A DNA stretch of 64,000 nt, from contig CP070701.1 in NCBI GenBank assembly GCA_020349885.1, forward strand, positions 1,604,846 through 1,668,845, given 5' to 3'. The position numbers and the translations under genes are program-made. Under the pieces are notes generated by a model that was not told where the DNA came from, made no database searches, and worked only from the letters and a program-made list of their open reading frames with translations. The stretch comes from Acidobacteriota bacterium. GTDB taxonomy: Bacteria; Acidobacteriota; G020349885. How positions within the stretch are numbered: the stretch's first letter is position 1; each line of letters starts with the position of its first letter. This document shows positions 1-9,958 of the stretch, in pieces.

Positions 1-228
1 CGCCGTGCGCGCGCCGGGGGAGAAATAGTCTCCCGCGCCGGCGCCGATGTCGAGCAGGAGGACGCTCGCGATCGCAAACGCGAGCCCCAGGAGTGCGAGG
101 ACCGGAACCGTCCTGCGCCAGTCGGACGGAAGCACCATGTCGACGACGAAGAGGACGAAGGCGAGCCCTATGACGTAGAACTCGCTTCCGAACGCGGTGA
201 GGTCCTGCAGGCTAAAGAAGGGCGCCAT
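1..228 (-). CDS. nuoN: NADH-quinone oxidoreductase subunit N, N-terminal part (runs off the window)
   Basis: The first 76 residues of a hydrophobic protein that begins MAPFFSLQDL with an ATG at 226-228; the gene continues past base 1. It lies 9 nt downstream of nuoM and is the last gene of a nuoJ-K-L-M-N run, the normal complex I order. The visible part has two membrane segments (about residues 15-33 and 40-60), as expected for the N terminus of this proton-pumping antiporter-like subunit. The identification rests on position plus hydrophobicity; the conserved lysines and glutamate of NuoN lie outside the window. Confidence 0.82.
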   Translation of the reverse strand, partial: MAPFFSLQDLTAFGSEFYVIGLAFVLFVVDMVLPSDWRRTVPVLALLGLAFAIASVLLLDIGAGAGDYFSPGARTA

Positions 229-237
229 TTCTCAAGA

Positions 238-1872
238 TCACCTGGGCAGGGATTCCGGCTCCAAGGAAATTTCCTCCGCCACGACGGCGGGCTCGGGCGG
301 CGCCGGGGGCCCGGCCTGCACGAGGCGCTCCTCTCCCTCGCCGAAGGCCCGCGCCTCCTCCATATGGAGGATAAGCTGCTCGACGGGCTTTTCGAGGTAA
401 TTCAGAAACGGCTTGGGATAGAGGCCGATCCAGAGGCTCAGGACGATGAGGGGCGCGAACTGCCACGCCTCGCGCGCGGAGCAGTCTCTGAGCGACTTGT
501 TCTTTTCGTTCTCGAGCGGCCCGAAGAAGACCCTCTGGTAAAGCCACAGGAGATACGCCGCCGCCAGGATGACGCCGACGGCCGCCGTGAACGCCCACCA
601 GAAGTTTTCCTGGTAGGCGCCGATGATGACGAGAAACTCGCCGATGAATCCGTTCAGCCCGGGAAGCCCCATCGAGGCGAGCGCCATGACCAGGAAGATG
701 GCGGCGTAGACGGGCATCACCTGCGCGAGGCCGCCGTAGTCGCGGATGAGGCGGGTGTGGCGGCGCTCGTAGATGATGCCGACGAGCATGAAGAGGGCGC
801 CCGTCGTGATGCCGTGGTTGATCATCTGGAGAAGGCCGCCCTTCATTCCCACCTCGTTCAGGACGAAGATGCCGAGCATGACGTAGCCCATGTGGCTCAC
901 GCTGGAGAAGGCGACGAGGCGCTTCATGTCGCGCTGCACGAGGCAGACGAGCGCGCCGTAAATGATGGCGATGAGGCAGAGGGCGATGAGAAGCTCTTTC
1001 CACGCCTCGAAACCCAGTGGAAGGACGGGCATCCCAACGCGGAAGAATCCGTAGGTGCCCATCTTGAGGAGGACGGCCGCGAGGATGACGCTTCCCGCCG
1101 TCGGGGCGTCCGTGTGCGCGTCCGGAAGCCACGTGTGGAAGGGGAACATCGGCACCTTGATGGCGAACCCGAGGAACATGCCGAAGAACACCCAGAACTG
1201 AAGGGTTGCGGGAATCTGCGCCGCGATGCCCTGCAAGTGGAGAATGTTCAGCGAGGGGGCGTTTCCGAGCCCCTCGATGCCGAACATCGGGATGCCAGTC
1301 GTGTTCACGAAGTAGAGCGCGAGTATGCCGACCAGGAGGAACACGCTTCCGAAAAGCGTGTAGAGGAAGAACTTGATGGCGGAGTAGAGCTTGTTGTCCG
1401 ATCCCCAGACGCCGATGAGGAAGTACATCGGCACGAGCATGACTTCCCAGAAGACGTAGAACAGGAAAAGGTCGAGGGCGATGAAGACGCCGAGCATCGA
1501 GGTTTGAAGGAAGAGAAGCATCACGTAATATTCCTTGACGCGCTCCGTGATGGCCGTGTAGGAGCAGGTGACGGCCAGGATTCCCAGAAGGGTCGTGAGC
1601 AGGATGAGAAGAAGGCTGACGCCGTCGATTCCGACGTGGTACTCGACGCCGATGGCGGGAATCCACGGGGCGCGCTTGACGAACTGCATGCCCGCGTAGT
1701 CCGGGGAAAAGCCCCGCCAGATGAGGAGCGCGAGCGCGAAGTCCGCCACGACGAAAACCGTGGCCAGGACGCGGATGAGGCGGTGCTTGGTTCCCGGAAC
1801 GAGGAACGCGATGAGCGCCGCGCCGATGAGGGGCAGGAACGTCGTCCAGGTCAGAATGTGGTCCATAAACAT
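238..1872 (-). CDS. nuoM: NADH-quinone oxidoreductase subunit M
   Basis: A 544-residue, many-times membrane-spanning, antiporter-like subunit of the proton-translocating arm of complex I in the cytoplasmic membrane. Key proton-path residues are visible: Glu143 in FWEVMLVPMY, Lys239 in AIKVPMFPFH, the LPDAHTDAPTAGS stretch at 249-261 and Lys270, matching the E144/K234/K265 set of the E. coli subunit. The start at 1872 has a GGAGG about 9 nt upstream; a second ATG two codons later is possible. The C terminus carries about 45 soluble Pro/Glu-rich residues beyond the usual end. It follows nuoL after 42 nt and belongs to the same operon. Confidence 0.97.
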   Translation of the reverse strand: MFMDHILTWTTFLPLIGAALIAFLVPGTKHRLIRVLATVFVVADFALALLIWRGFSPDYAGMQFVKRAPWIPAIGVEYHVGIDGVSLLLILLTTLLGILAVTCSYTAITERVKEYYVMLLFLQTSMLGVFIALDLFLFYVFWEVMLVPMYFLIGVWGSDNKLYSAIKFFLYTLFGSVFLLVGILALYFVNTTGIPMFGIEGLGNAPSLNILHLQGIAAQIPATLQFWVFFGMFLGFAIKVPMFPFHTWLPDAHTDAPTAGSVILAAVLLKMGTYGFFRVGMPVLPLGFEAWKELLIALCLIAIIYGALVCLVQRDMKRLVAFSSVSHMGYVMLGIFVLNEVGMKGGLLQMINHGITTGALFMLVGIIYERRHTRLIRDYGGLAQVMPVYAAIFLVMALASMGLPGLNGFIGEFLVIIGAYQENFWWAFTAAVGVILAAAYLLWLYQRVFFGPLENEKNKSLRDCSAREAWQFAPLIVLSLWIGLYPKPFLNYLEKPVEQLILHMEEARAFGEGEERLVQAGPPAPPEPAVVAEEISLEPESLPR

Positions 1873-1914
1873 TAGATTAGGCCTCCGTTTGGTGTATGGA
1901 ACATGCTCGATACT

Positions 1915-4032
1915 CTATACGATATACCAATAAAGGGCGACGAGCAGCAGAACGCCGCACGCGAAGAGAAACGCGTAGTTTTGGAGGAATCCCGTCTGCA
2001 GCTTGCGCACCTGGCCGCTTCCGCGTTGCGTGAGCCAGGCCCACAGGTTCACGAGGCCGTCCACGGCGAAGAGGTCGAAAAAGTGCATGAGCCACGCGAC
2101 GATTTTCGTAAAAATCCCTCCGAGGCCGTTCACGAAGAAGCCGTCGATGAGCCACTTGTCCACGTCCCACAGGCGGAAGCTCATCCATTTGACGCCGTCT
2201 ACAAAAACGAGATAGTAGGCCTCGTCCACGTAGTACTTCCGCTTGACGAGCGTGTAGAAGCCGCCGATTTTCTCGGCGAGCGCCCGCGGCGCGGTGAACG
2301 CGCCGTCGCGGTACCATGCCCGCGCCCAAAAGAATCCAAGCGCCGCCACCGCGACGGAAAACGCCATCAGGCCGAGCTCCAGAAGGGGAGAAGCGTGGGG
2401 CTCGCCGTGCACCCCGTGCACCTCGTGGAGCGTGGGCGCAAGCCACGCCTCGACCACGTGCGCGTGGCGGGCGAACGCCGCCGGGATTCCCAAGAATCCG
2501 GCGACCGTCGCCCCCGCCGCGAGGAAGACGAGCGGCACCCACATGACCTGCGGCGACTCGTGGATGCGCTGCCTCACGTCCTCGGACATGCGGGGCGCGC
2601 CGTGGAACGTCATGTAGTAGAGGCGGAACATGTAGAAGCTCGTCATGAGCGCCGTGGCGACGCCCAGGAACCACAGCGCGCGCGAGGCATTCGGGCCGGC
2701 GAAGGCGTTGAAGAGGATTTCATCCTTCGAGAAAAAGCCGGCGAGCGGCGGGAACCCGGCGATGGCGAGGCAGCCGACGATCATGGTGAAGTGCGTGATG
2801 GGCAGGTGCTTCTTGAGGCCGCCCATCCTGCGCAAGTCCTGCTCGCCCGAGAGGGCGTGGATGACCGAGCCGGCGCCCAGAAAGAGGAGCGCCTTGAAGA
2901 ACGCGTGCGTCGTCAGGTGAAACATCCCCGCCGTGAACGCCCCGACGCCGAGCGCGAGGAACATGTAGCCGAGTTGGCTCACCGTGGAATAGGCGAGCAC
3001 CTTCTTGATGTCGTCCTGCGCGAGGCCGATGGAGGCGGCAAAGAGCGCCGTCGCGCCGCCCACGACGGCCACCAGGGTGAGCGCGGGCAGGTATTCGCAT
3101 TGCTGGCCCACCTGGAAGACGCCGTTCAGGCGCACGATGGCGTAGATGCCGCTCGTGACCATCGTGGCGGCGTGGATGAGCGCCGAGACGGGCGTAGGGC
3201 CCGCCATGGCGTCGGGAAGCCACACGTAGAGCGGAAACTGGGCGGACTTGGCCGTCGCGGCGGCGAAGACCAGCAGGGCGGCGATCGAGCAGAGAAGCTC
3301 CGGCGAGAAGGCCTTGCCCCAGGGCACGAGGGGCGCGCCCAGCTCGTGCGCCTCGACGGCGCGCGCGTTCACCTCGGCGAAGTCGAGCGTCCCGAAGCTC
3401 ATCAGCACGAGGCCCACGGCCATGACCATGAAGAGGTCGCCCGCGCGGTTTACGATGAAGGCCTTGTTCGCGGCGTTCGTAGTCCAGATTTCCTTGTGCA
3501 GGAAGCCGATGAGGAGATACGAGCACAGCCCCACCCCCTCCCAGCCGATGAACATCGTCACGAAGTTCGCCGAGAGGACGAGGTTGAGCATCATGGCCAT
3601 GAAGAGATTCAGGTACGCGAAGTAGCGGAAGAAGCCCTTCTCGTGCGCCATGTAGCCGATGGAATAGACGTGGATGAGGAGGCCGACGCCCGTGATGACG
3701 AGCGCCATCAGGGCGGAGAGGGGATCGAAGCGGAATTCCCAGGCAATCTCAAGCTCCGCCCGGCGCCCGTCCGCGATTTGAAGATAACTTCCGGGAATGA
3801 ACGTGGCCACGTGGACGTCAGTGTTTTCGGAAAGAACGCGTTCCTCTGGGGAATATCCCGCGAGCTCCGCGGTGCAGACCACGGAAAGCAGGAACGATAA
3901 GAACACCGTGCCGCACGCGACGACCGAGACGATCGTCTTGTTGCGCCGCCAGAGCGCCGCGCCCACTACGCCGTTTGCGAGCGCCCCGAGCGCGGGGAGG
4001 AGAACGATCCAGACGACGAGGGAGGAAATCAT
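1915..4032 (-). CDS. nuoL: NADH-quinone oxidoreductase subunit L
   Basis: A 705-residue membrane subunit of complex I, the distal antiporter-like pump with the long lateral helix. Seen in the sequence: GWEGVGLCSYLLIGF at about 163-177 with the conserved Glu165, NRAGD near 195, the YVWLPDAMAGPTPVSALIHA motif in the middle, and many hydrophobic helices. The last 100 residues are amphipathic and then hydrophobic, consistent with the lateral helix and terminal anchor. The length is slightly above the family norm (about 610-650), mainly through a longer periplasmic loop near residues 55-100. It lies 43 nt downstream of nuoK. Confidence 0.97.
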   Translation of the reverse strand: MISSLVVWIVLLPALGALANGVVGAALWRRNKTIVSVVACGTVFLSFLLSVVCTAELAGYSPEERVLSENTDVHVATFIPGSYLQIADGRRAELEIAWEFRFDPLSALMALVITGVGLLIHVYSIGYMAHEKGFFRYFAYLNLFMAMMLNLVLSANFVTMFIGWEGVGLCSYLLIGFLHKEIWTTNAANKAFIVNRAGDLFMVMAVGLVLMSFGTLDFAEVNARAVEAHELGAPLVPWGKAFSPELLCSIAALLVFAAATAKSAQFPLYVWLPDAMAGPTPVSALIHAATMVTSGIYAIVRLNGVFQVGQQCEYLPALTLVAVVGGATALFAASIGLAQDDIKKVLAYSTVSQLGYMFLALGVGAFTAGMFHLTTHAFFKALLFLGAGSVIHALSGEQDLRRMGGLKKHLPITHFTMIVGCLAIAGFPPLAGFFSKDEILFNAFAGPNASRALWFLGVATALMTSFYMFRLYYMTFHGAPRMSEDVRQRIHESPQVMWVPLVFLAAGATVAGFLGIPAAFARHAHVVEAWLAPTLHEVHGVHGEPHASPLLELGLMAFSVAVAALGFFWARAWYRDGAFTAPRALAEKIGGFYTLVKRKYYVDEAYYLVFVDGVKWMSFRLWDVDKWLIDGFFVNGLGGIFTKIVAWLMHFFDLFAVDGLVNLWAWLTQRGSGQVRKLQTGFLQNYAFLFACGVLLLVALYWYIV

Positions 4033-4075
4033 ATCAAGGGACGGGTTTTCCGGTTTCTTGTCACAGGCGTCATTC

Positions 4076-4381
4076 CTACCACCTCAGAACGTTGAGCGCG
4101 CTCACGTCCACGGTTCTCTTGTTGCGGTAGAGGGCGATGAGAAGTGCGAGGCCCACGGCCACCTCGCCCGCCGCGATGCAGATGACGAAGACCGCGAAAA
4201 CCTGGCCGGTGATGTCGTTGAGGTGGCGGGCGAAGGCGAGGAAATTCAGGTTGGCCGCGTTGAGCATGAGCTCGAGCGACATGAGCACCACGATGGCGTT
4301 CCGGCGCACGAGCACGCCCACGAGGCCCACCGTGAACACGGCCAGCGAGAGCGTGAGGTAGTGGGTGACGGTGATTTCCAT
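4076..4381 (-). CDS. nuoK: NADH-quinone oxidoreductase subunit K
   Basis: 101 residues, exactly the usual NuoK size, with three membrane helices. The two buried glutamates of the proton path are present: Glu37 in MSLELMLNAANLN and Glu73 in AAGEVAVGLAL. Its start codon shares one base (4381) with the nuoJ stop, indicating translational coupling. It acts with NuoJ/A/N next to the quinone site of complex I. Confidence 0.97.
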   Translation of the reverse strand: MEITVTHYLTLSLAVFTVGLVGVLVRRNAIVVLMSLELMLNAANLNFLAFARHLNDITGQVFAVFVICIAAGEVAVGLALLIALYRNKRTVDVSALNVLRW

Positions 4382-4887
4382 TAAATATCCTTCTTGGCCA
4401 AAAGTATGGCGCCGATCATGGCGGCCAGGAGAAAGAGCGACGCGAGCTCGAAGGGAAAAAGGTAATTCCGGAAAAGCGTCATGGCGACCGTGGCGACGTT
4501 GCCGCCCTCCGCGGCGAGCGCCGGCGCCCCGCCGGGCGCCGGGCTTTTGAATACGGCCCCCCAGACGAGCCAGCCCATGGCGCTGAAGAAAAGGGCGCCC
4601 AGGAACACCGACTCGGCCATGTACGGATGGGTATGCGGGATGTTTTGCGTGCCGCGGAACGAGACAAGCATCACGGCGAACAGGAAGAGCACCATGATGC
4701 CGCCCGCGTAGACCAGGACCTGGACGGCGGCGATGAATTCGGCTTCGAGCGTAAGGTACAGCCCGGCGAGCGAGAGGAACGCGAGCACGAGGAACACGGC
4801 GCTGTGGATGAGGTTGCGGCTCGCCACCACGGCCACGGCGGATGCGAGAAGGAGAATTCCGAGAACGTAGAAAGCAACGAGCGCCAT
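4381..4887 (-). CDS. nuoJ: NADH-quinone oxidoreductase subunit J
   Basis: 168 residues with five hydrophobic segments. The LVYAGGIMVLFLFAVMLV stretch contains the glycine-rich transmembrane helix typical of NuoJ. It is the first gene of the nuoJKLMN transcript in this window; upstream on this strand lies a promoter (4898-4927) and then the divergent deacetylase gene. Subunits A-I are not adjacent, so the complex I genes are split into at least two loci or the upstream half lies elsewhere. Confidence 0.95.
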   Translation of the reverse strand: MALVAFYVLGILLLASAVAVVASRNLIHSAVFLVLAFLSLAGLYLTLEAEFIAAVQVLVYAGGIMVLFLFAVMLVSFRGTQNIPHTHPYMAESVFLGALFFSAMGWLVWGAVFKSPAPGGAPALAAEGGNVATVAMTLFRNYLFPFELASLFLLAAMIGAILLAKKDI

Positions 4888-4897
4888 AGAGAGTATG

Positions 4898-4927
4898 ATT
4901 CTACCGAAAAGAAGGAGAGGAGGTCAA
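4898..4927 (-). promoter_or_regulatory. Sigma-70-type promoter of nuoJKLMN, leaderless spacing
   Basis: On the minus strand, TTGACC (4927-4922), an 18-bp spacer and TAGAAT (4903-4898). The nuoJ ATG begins only 10 nt after the -10 box, so the transcript would start within a few bases of the ATG. No Shine-Dalgarno sequence fits between them. Confidence 0.6.
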
Positions 4928-4955
4928 ACGGCGATCAGGTATCAGCAAAATGTAG

Positions 4956-5002
4956 GGGTGGTTACGAACCGCCCACGGTCATGTGGCAATTCGTGAATTG
5001 CC
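4956..5002. repeat. Two adjacent intergenic hairpins
   Basis: First stem: GGGTGGTT (4956-4963) with AACCGCCC (4967-4974), 3-nt loop. Second: GGCAATTC (4985-4992) with GAATTGCC (4995-5002), 2-nt loop. They sit between the divergent nuoJ and deacetylase genes, and the second overlaps the -35 of the deacetylase promoter. They look like the small dispersed palindromes found between genes in many GC-rich environmental genomes; there is no T-run to make them terminators. Confidence 0.55.
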
Positions 5003-5026
5003 CCGACAGCTTGCTTAGGCTATCCT
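4998..5026 (+). promoter_or_regulatory. Promoter of the deacetylase gene, leaderless spacing
   Basis: TTGCCC (4998-5003), 17-bp spacer, TATCCT (5021-5026). The ATG at 5033 begins 6 nt after the -10 box, about where transcription itself should start, so the message is probably leaderless. The -35 lies inside the GGCAATTC/GAATTGCC palindrome. Confidence 0.5.
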
Positions 5027-5032
5027 GAACCG

Positions 5033-6441
5033 ATGCCCGCCTCGAAACCCAAGGCGAAGAAAGAAAAGTTTTTCTGCATCACGCACCCGACGCGGCGAGC
5101 GCGCAGGCGGTGCTACTTCTGCCGCCGGCCGCTCTGCCCGCGCTGCCAGTTTCGCCTTTCGGGTCACATCTTCTGCGGCGCTCTCTGCCACAACCGCTAC
5201 CAGCGGTGGGTGCGGCGCGAGCACTGGCGCAAAACGGCCGCGCGCGTCGCGGCGCACCCGGCGGCGCGCTGGACCGCGATGGGCCTCGCGCTCGCGGTGC
5301 TTGCCGTGACGGCGTATCTCTCGCTCACGGTGCTCCGCTCGAGTGAGCTCTACGCCGAGAATGAACTTGCAGCCGTCCCCGTCATGCCGGAACTCGACGT
5401 GGACGACGCGCGGTGGAGTCTTCCCGGCCTCATTCGCCTCACGGAGCCCGCCGACCGCTCGGAAACGACGCGCTCCCTCGTTCCCGTGCGCGGCGAAGCC
5501 CCCGCCGGGGCCATCGTGGGGCTTTACCTGAACGGCGAGCTTCTCGACGCGGCGCTCGCGGCGGACGGCACGTTCTCGTTCGACGAGGTGCCGCTCCCGA
5601 AGGACGCCAATACGGTTCAAGTGCGCTACTACGACCGCTACGGCACGAGCGCCTATTCAAACGCCGCCCTGGTCTTTGCGAGGGGGCGCACCGCTCAAAA
5701 GCCGCGCCCCATGAGGGTGGCCGAAACGCCTGAGGAAATTTCCCGGGCCGCAAACCACATCGTCCGGGGCTCCCGGGCGGTGCGTGTCGTATACCTGACG
5801 TTCGACGGCGGCTCCAGCGCAAACGTTGCCGAGGAAACTCTTCGCATGCTGGCGCAGCATCGGGTGCGTGCGACGATGTTCCTCACGGGGCGGTTCATCG
5901 AGCGCTATCCGTACATCGTGCGCCTCATTGTGCAGGACGGCCATGAGGTCGGAAACCACACCGACTCGCATCCGCATCTTACCACCTTCGCCGCAAACCG
6001 TCGCCACCAGACGCTGAACGGGGTGTCGCGCGCGTTCCTGCATGACCAGCTTCAAAAGACGAGCGCGCTCTTTGAAGAGGCGACGGGGCAAGAAATGCAA
6101 AAGATGTGGCGCGCGCCCTTCGGCGAGCACAACCATGAAATCCGGCGCTGGGCGGAAGAGCTCGGCTACATCCACGTGGGCTGGACAATCGACTCGCTCG
6201 ACTGGGTCGCCAAGCGCGACTCGCACCTCTACGCCCCCATGCGAAGTATTCTCGAGCGCCTGCTTTCCTTCGGCGAGGAAGCCCGCTGGGGCGCAAGCGG
6301 CAGCATCGTTCTGATGCACCTGGGCACCGAGCGCTCGCCTCCCGAGCGCCTGCCCGAGATTCTTCCCGATTTGATTGAGGGCTACCGCGCGCGCGGTTAC
6401 CGCTTCGGCCTCGCGAGCGAGCTGCTTCCCCGACGACGGCC

Positions 6442-6445
<4 letters not shown>
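5033..6445 (+). CDS. Membrane-anchored NodB-type polysaccharide deacetylase with N-terminal zinc finger
   Basis: 470 residues. Residues 12-50 hold a Cys/His array (C15, H18, C27, C30, C35, C38, C48) like a B-box or zinc ribbon. One membrane helix follows at about 82-100. An Ig-like or carboxypeptidase-regulatory-like beta module spans about 137-216, and a NodB deacetylase domain runs from 250 to the end. In NodB, motif 1 reads TFDGG (256-260): the catalytic Asp258 is kept, but the usual metal-binding second Asp is Gly259. The metal histidines H309 and H313 (NHTDSHPH), the RAPFGEH motif and the LMHLG motif are intact. The zinc finger would be cytoplasmic and the deacetylase extracytoplasmic. 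Probable substrate: peptidoglycan or another N-acetylated glycan, inferred from the family. The stop overlaps the next gene by 4 nt. Confidence 0.85.
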
Positions 6446-7913
<1,468 letters not shown>

Positions 7914-7917
<4 letters not shown>

Positions 7918-8138
7918 GCCTGAATCTCCGCGACCTTGCGGCGGCCCTTGTGTCCCCGGAGGACGCGCACGCGGGAGGGCGCCACGCCGAAGTGCCGCGC
8001 CAGGGCGCGGCGCACCGCGTCGTTCGCGCGGCCCTCGACGGGCGGCTCCTTGACGCGCACGACGTAGCTTCCGTCCGCCGAGCGCTCGACGTGCTCCTCC
8101 TTCGAGCGGGGCTTGACGTGGAGGGAAATTTTCATCAC
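7914..8138 (-). CDS. DUF167 (YggU-type) small protein
   Basis: 74 residues with the DUF167 hallmark VRVKEPPVEGRANDAVRRALA and a basic C terminus (SRVRVLRGHKGRRKV). The family is a conserved alpha/beta fold of unknown role. The start overlaps the thiL stop by 4 nt, so it is the second cistron of a thiL transcript. Its 3' end overlaps the convergent phosphohexomutase gene by 4 nt. A second ATG one codon later is equally possible. Confidence 0.9.
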
Positions 8139-9130
8139 TTCCCGAAGTGCTGGAAGCCCTTCCTGGAGGAAAGCGGCCGCTTGCGGCCGTCCTCCCCGAC
8201 GAGGAGTATGCCCCCGGCGCGGGTCAGCTTTCCGATTTCAGCGAGTGGAATCTTCAGCTTCTTTCCGAGCGCGAGCACCTCGCGGCGCTTCCGCGCGGGC
8301 GCTGCGAAAAGCAGCTCGTAGTCCTCGCCCCCGTGGAGCGCGAGCGAGAGCGCGTCCCCGGGAAACGCGCACCGGACGGCGGGGTCCACGGGAATGGAGC
8401 TCTCGCGCAGCACGGCGCCGGCCCGGTTTGCCGCACAGAACCGCTCCAGGTCCACCGAGAGGCCGTCGCTCAGGTCCATGGCGGCGCGCGCGAGATTCTT
8501 ACTTGCCAGCGCGCGCGCGAGCGCAAGGCGCACGGGCGGAAGCAGGTGGCGCCCGGCCAGCCGACGCCGAACGCCCCGCAGGCGACCGTAGCCGCCGCTT
8601 CGGCGAAGCGCGCGAAGCCCGGCGGCGGACGCCCCCAGCGCGCCCGAAACAAAGACGAGCGCACCAGGCCCCGCGCCGGTGCGCCGCAGACAGCGGCGCG
8701 GGTCCGCCTCCCCGAGGAGCGTGAGCGAAAGGAAAACCCCCTTCCGCGATGCCGTGGTGTCGCCCCCGAGGAGAACGACGCCGTGCCTTCGGGCTTCCCG
8801 CCGCACGCCGCGCAGGAGCTCCTGAACCCACGAGAAGGCGATATCTCCCGGGAGCGCCGCGTTCACGAGCGCCCAGCGCGGCTCGGCGCCCATGGCGCTC
8901 ATGTCGCTCAGGTTCGTCAGCACCAGCTTTCGGCCCAGGAGCAGGGGAGGGCACAGCTTTCGCTCGAAGTGCACGCCCTCGGCCATGTGGTCCGTCGTCG
9001 CGACGAGCACGCGCTTCGGGGAAACGCGCACGGCCGCCGCGTCGTCGCCGAGTGGAACCCGGACGGAGGGATCGCTGCGGAGGCGGCGCATCATTTCCCG
9101 GATGACGGTGTCTTCGCTCAGGCGGCGCAT
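8135..9130 (-). CDS. thiL: Thiamine-monophosphate kinase
   Basis: 331 residues, the normal ThiL length. Phosphorylates thiamine monophosphate to the diphosphate cofactor in the cytoplasm. Motifs: PLGDDAAA at 26-33 (ATP/Mg), TTDHMAEGVHF at 45-55, NLSDMSAMGA at 73-82, a LLGGDTT stretch, a second SDGLSVDLERF acidic motif and HGGEDYELLFA near the C terminus. The frame stays open upstream, but the ATG at 9128-9130 fits the family N terminus and the promoter, whose -10 box ends 9 nt before it. No other thiamine genes are nearby. Confidence 0.95.
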   Translation of the reverse strand: MRRLSEDTVIREMMRRLRSDPSVRVPLGDDAAAVRVSPKRVLVATTDHMAEGVHFERKLCPPLLLGRKLVLTNLSDMSAMGAEPRWALVNAALPGDIAFSWVQELLRGVRREARRHGVVLLGGDTTASRKGVFLSLTLLGEADPRRCLRRTGAGPGALVFVSGALGASAAGLRALRRSGGYGRLRGVRRRLAGRHLLPPVRLALARALASKNLARAAMDLSDGLSVDLERFCAANRAGAVLRESSIPVDPAVRCAFPGDALSLALHGGEDYELLFAAPARKRREVLALGKKLKIPLAEIGKLTRAGGILLVGEDGRKRPLSSRKGFQHFGK

Positions 9131-9139
9131 GGTACTCTC

Positions 9140-9169
9140 AATGTAGCACGCCGCTCGTGGGCGGGACAA
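9140..9169 (-). promoter_or_regulatory. Promoter of thiL, leaderless spacing
   Basis: Minus strand: TTGTCC (9169-9164), 18-bp spacer, TACATT (9145-9140), then 9 nt to the thiL ATG. Together with the plus-strand promoter at 9189-9217 it forms a compact divergent control region. No TPP riboswitch sequence is visible and there would be no leader to hold one. Confidence 0.5.
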
Positions 9170-9188
9170 GAACCCGCGACGCGTCTTC

Positions 9189-9217
9189 TTGACATTTCCA
9201 CGGGGCTTACTTATAAA
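9189..9217 (+). promoter_or_regulatory. Strong sigma-70 promoter of the threonylcarbamoyl-AMP synthase gene
   Basis: A consensus TTGACA (9189-9194), exactly 17 bp, TATAAA (9212-9217). Transcription would start near 9224, giving a leader of about 33 nt to the ATG at 9257, with no clear Shine-Dalgarno sequence. Confidence 0.75.
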
Positions 9218-9256
9218 GTAGGACAATGCCTGAAGCTCATCCACGAGCAGCGTAGC

Positions 9257-9883
9257 ATGCAGTCCCATATCGTCCCGCGGCATCCCCTTCAAGAGTCGGC
9301 GCGGCTGGCCGCCGAGGTGGTGAACACGGGCGGCGTCGTCCTCATTCCCACGGATACGTGCTACGGCCTCTCGGCTGGCGCGGCCGCCGCCGAGGCGATC
9401 CGGCGCGTGGAGAAACTGAAAGGCCGCGAGGGAAAACCCTTCAACGTCCTTCTCAAGGACGTCGCGGCGCTCGAGCGAGTTGCTACCTCCCTTCCGCCCT
9501 GCTTCGAGCGCCTGCGCGGCGTGCTCGTTCCGGGCCCCCTGACGTTGGTCGTTCGTTCGGAAAAACTTTCTTTCTCGTCCGATGGAACACTCGCGGTGCG
9601 CGTCCCCAGGAACGAATTTTTGGAGGCGGTCATGGAAAAAGTCCGGGAAGAGGGAATCATCTCTACGAGCGCCAATCCTTCGGGCGGGGCCGAGCCCTAC
9701 GCTCTCGACGACGTGGCGAAAGCCATTCTCCAGGGCGTGGACCTGTCCGTGGACGCGGGAAGGCTTCCTCCGACGCCTCCTTCCTCCATTCTGGACCTGA
9801 CGAAGGAGCCGCCCGCCCTCCTGCGCGAGGGCGCCGTTTCCAGGGCGAGGATCGAGGAGGTTCTTCGAACCGCGGTGGCGTAA
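9257..9883 (+). CDS. L-threonylcarbamoyladenylate synthase (Sua5/YciO/YrdC family)
   Basis: 208 residues forming a single YrdC domain; makes threonylcarbamoyl-AMP from Thr, bicarbonate and ATP for the t6A modification of ANN-decoding tRNAs. Seen: IPTDTCYGLSA at 30-40, KGREGKPFNVLL at 55-66, PGPLTLV, AVRVPRNEFL, ISTSANPSG and a C-terminal LREGAVSR. There is no C-terminal Sua5 extension, so it is the short YrdC form. The frame is open far upstream across thiL; ATG 9257 was chosen because it follows the promoter and matches the family N terminus. Confidence 0.93.
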   Translation: MQSHIVPRHPLQESARLAAEVVNTGGVVLIPTDTCYGLSAGAAAAEAIRRVEKLKGREGKPFNVLLKDVAALERVATSLPPCFERLRGVLVPGPLTLVVRSEKLSFSSDGTLAVRVPRNEFLEAVMEKVREEGIISTSANPSGGAEPYALDDVAKAILQGVDLSVDAGRLPPTPPSSILDLTKEPPALLREGAVSRARIEEVLRTAVA

Positions 9884-9919
9884 ACGGCGGTCCCTTGACC
9901 CGGGCGTGTCGCCCGCGCG

Positions 9920-9948
9920 TTGTGGGATTCCCGCGTGCGTGCTATTCT
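9920..9948 (+). promoter_or_regulatory. Promoter of birA-coaX, leaderless spacing
   Basis: TTGTGG (9920-9925), 17-bp spacer, TATTCT (9943-9948), followed 10 nt later by the birA ATG at 9959. Again no room for a ribosome-binding site. Confidence 0.45.
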
Positions 9949-9958
9949 AGTCTGGCTT

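Noticed and set aside
364-3900. Long plus-strand open frames antisense to nuoM and nuoL (503 and 665 residues)
   Set aside because: They are composition shadows of the minus-strand genes in GC-rich DNA: charged, repetitive translations with no domain, while the opposite strand shows textbook complex I subunits.
8147-9256. A 578-residue plus-strand frame ending in the YrdC domain
   Set aside because: The first 370 codons lie antisense to thiL and look non-coding; the real gene starts at 9257 behind a consensus promoter.
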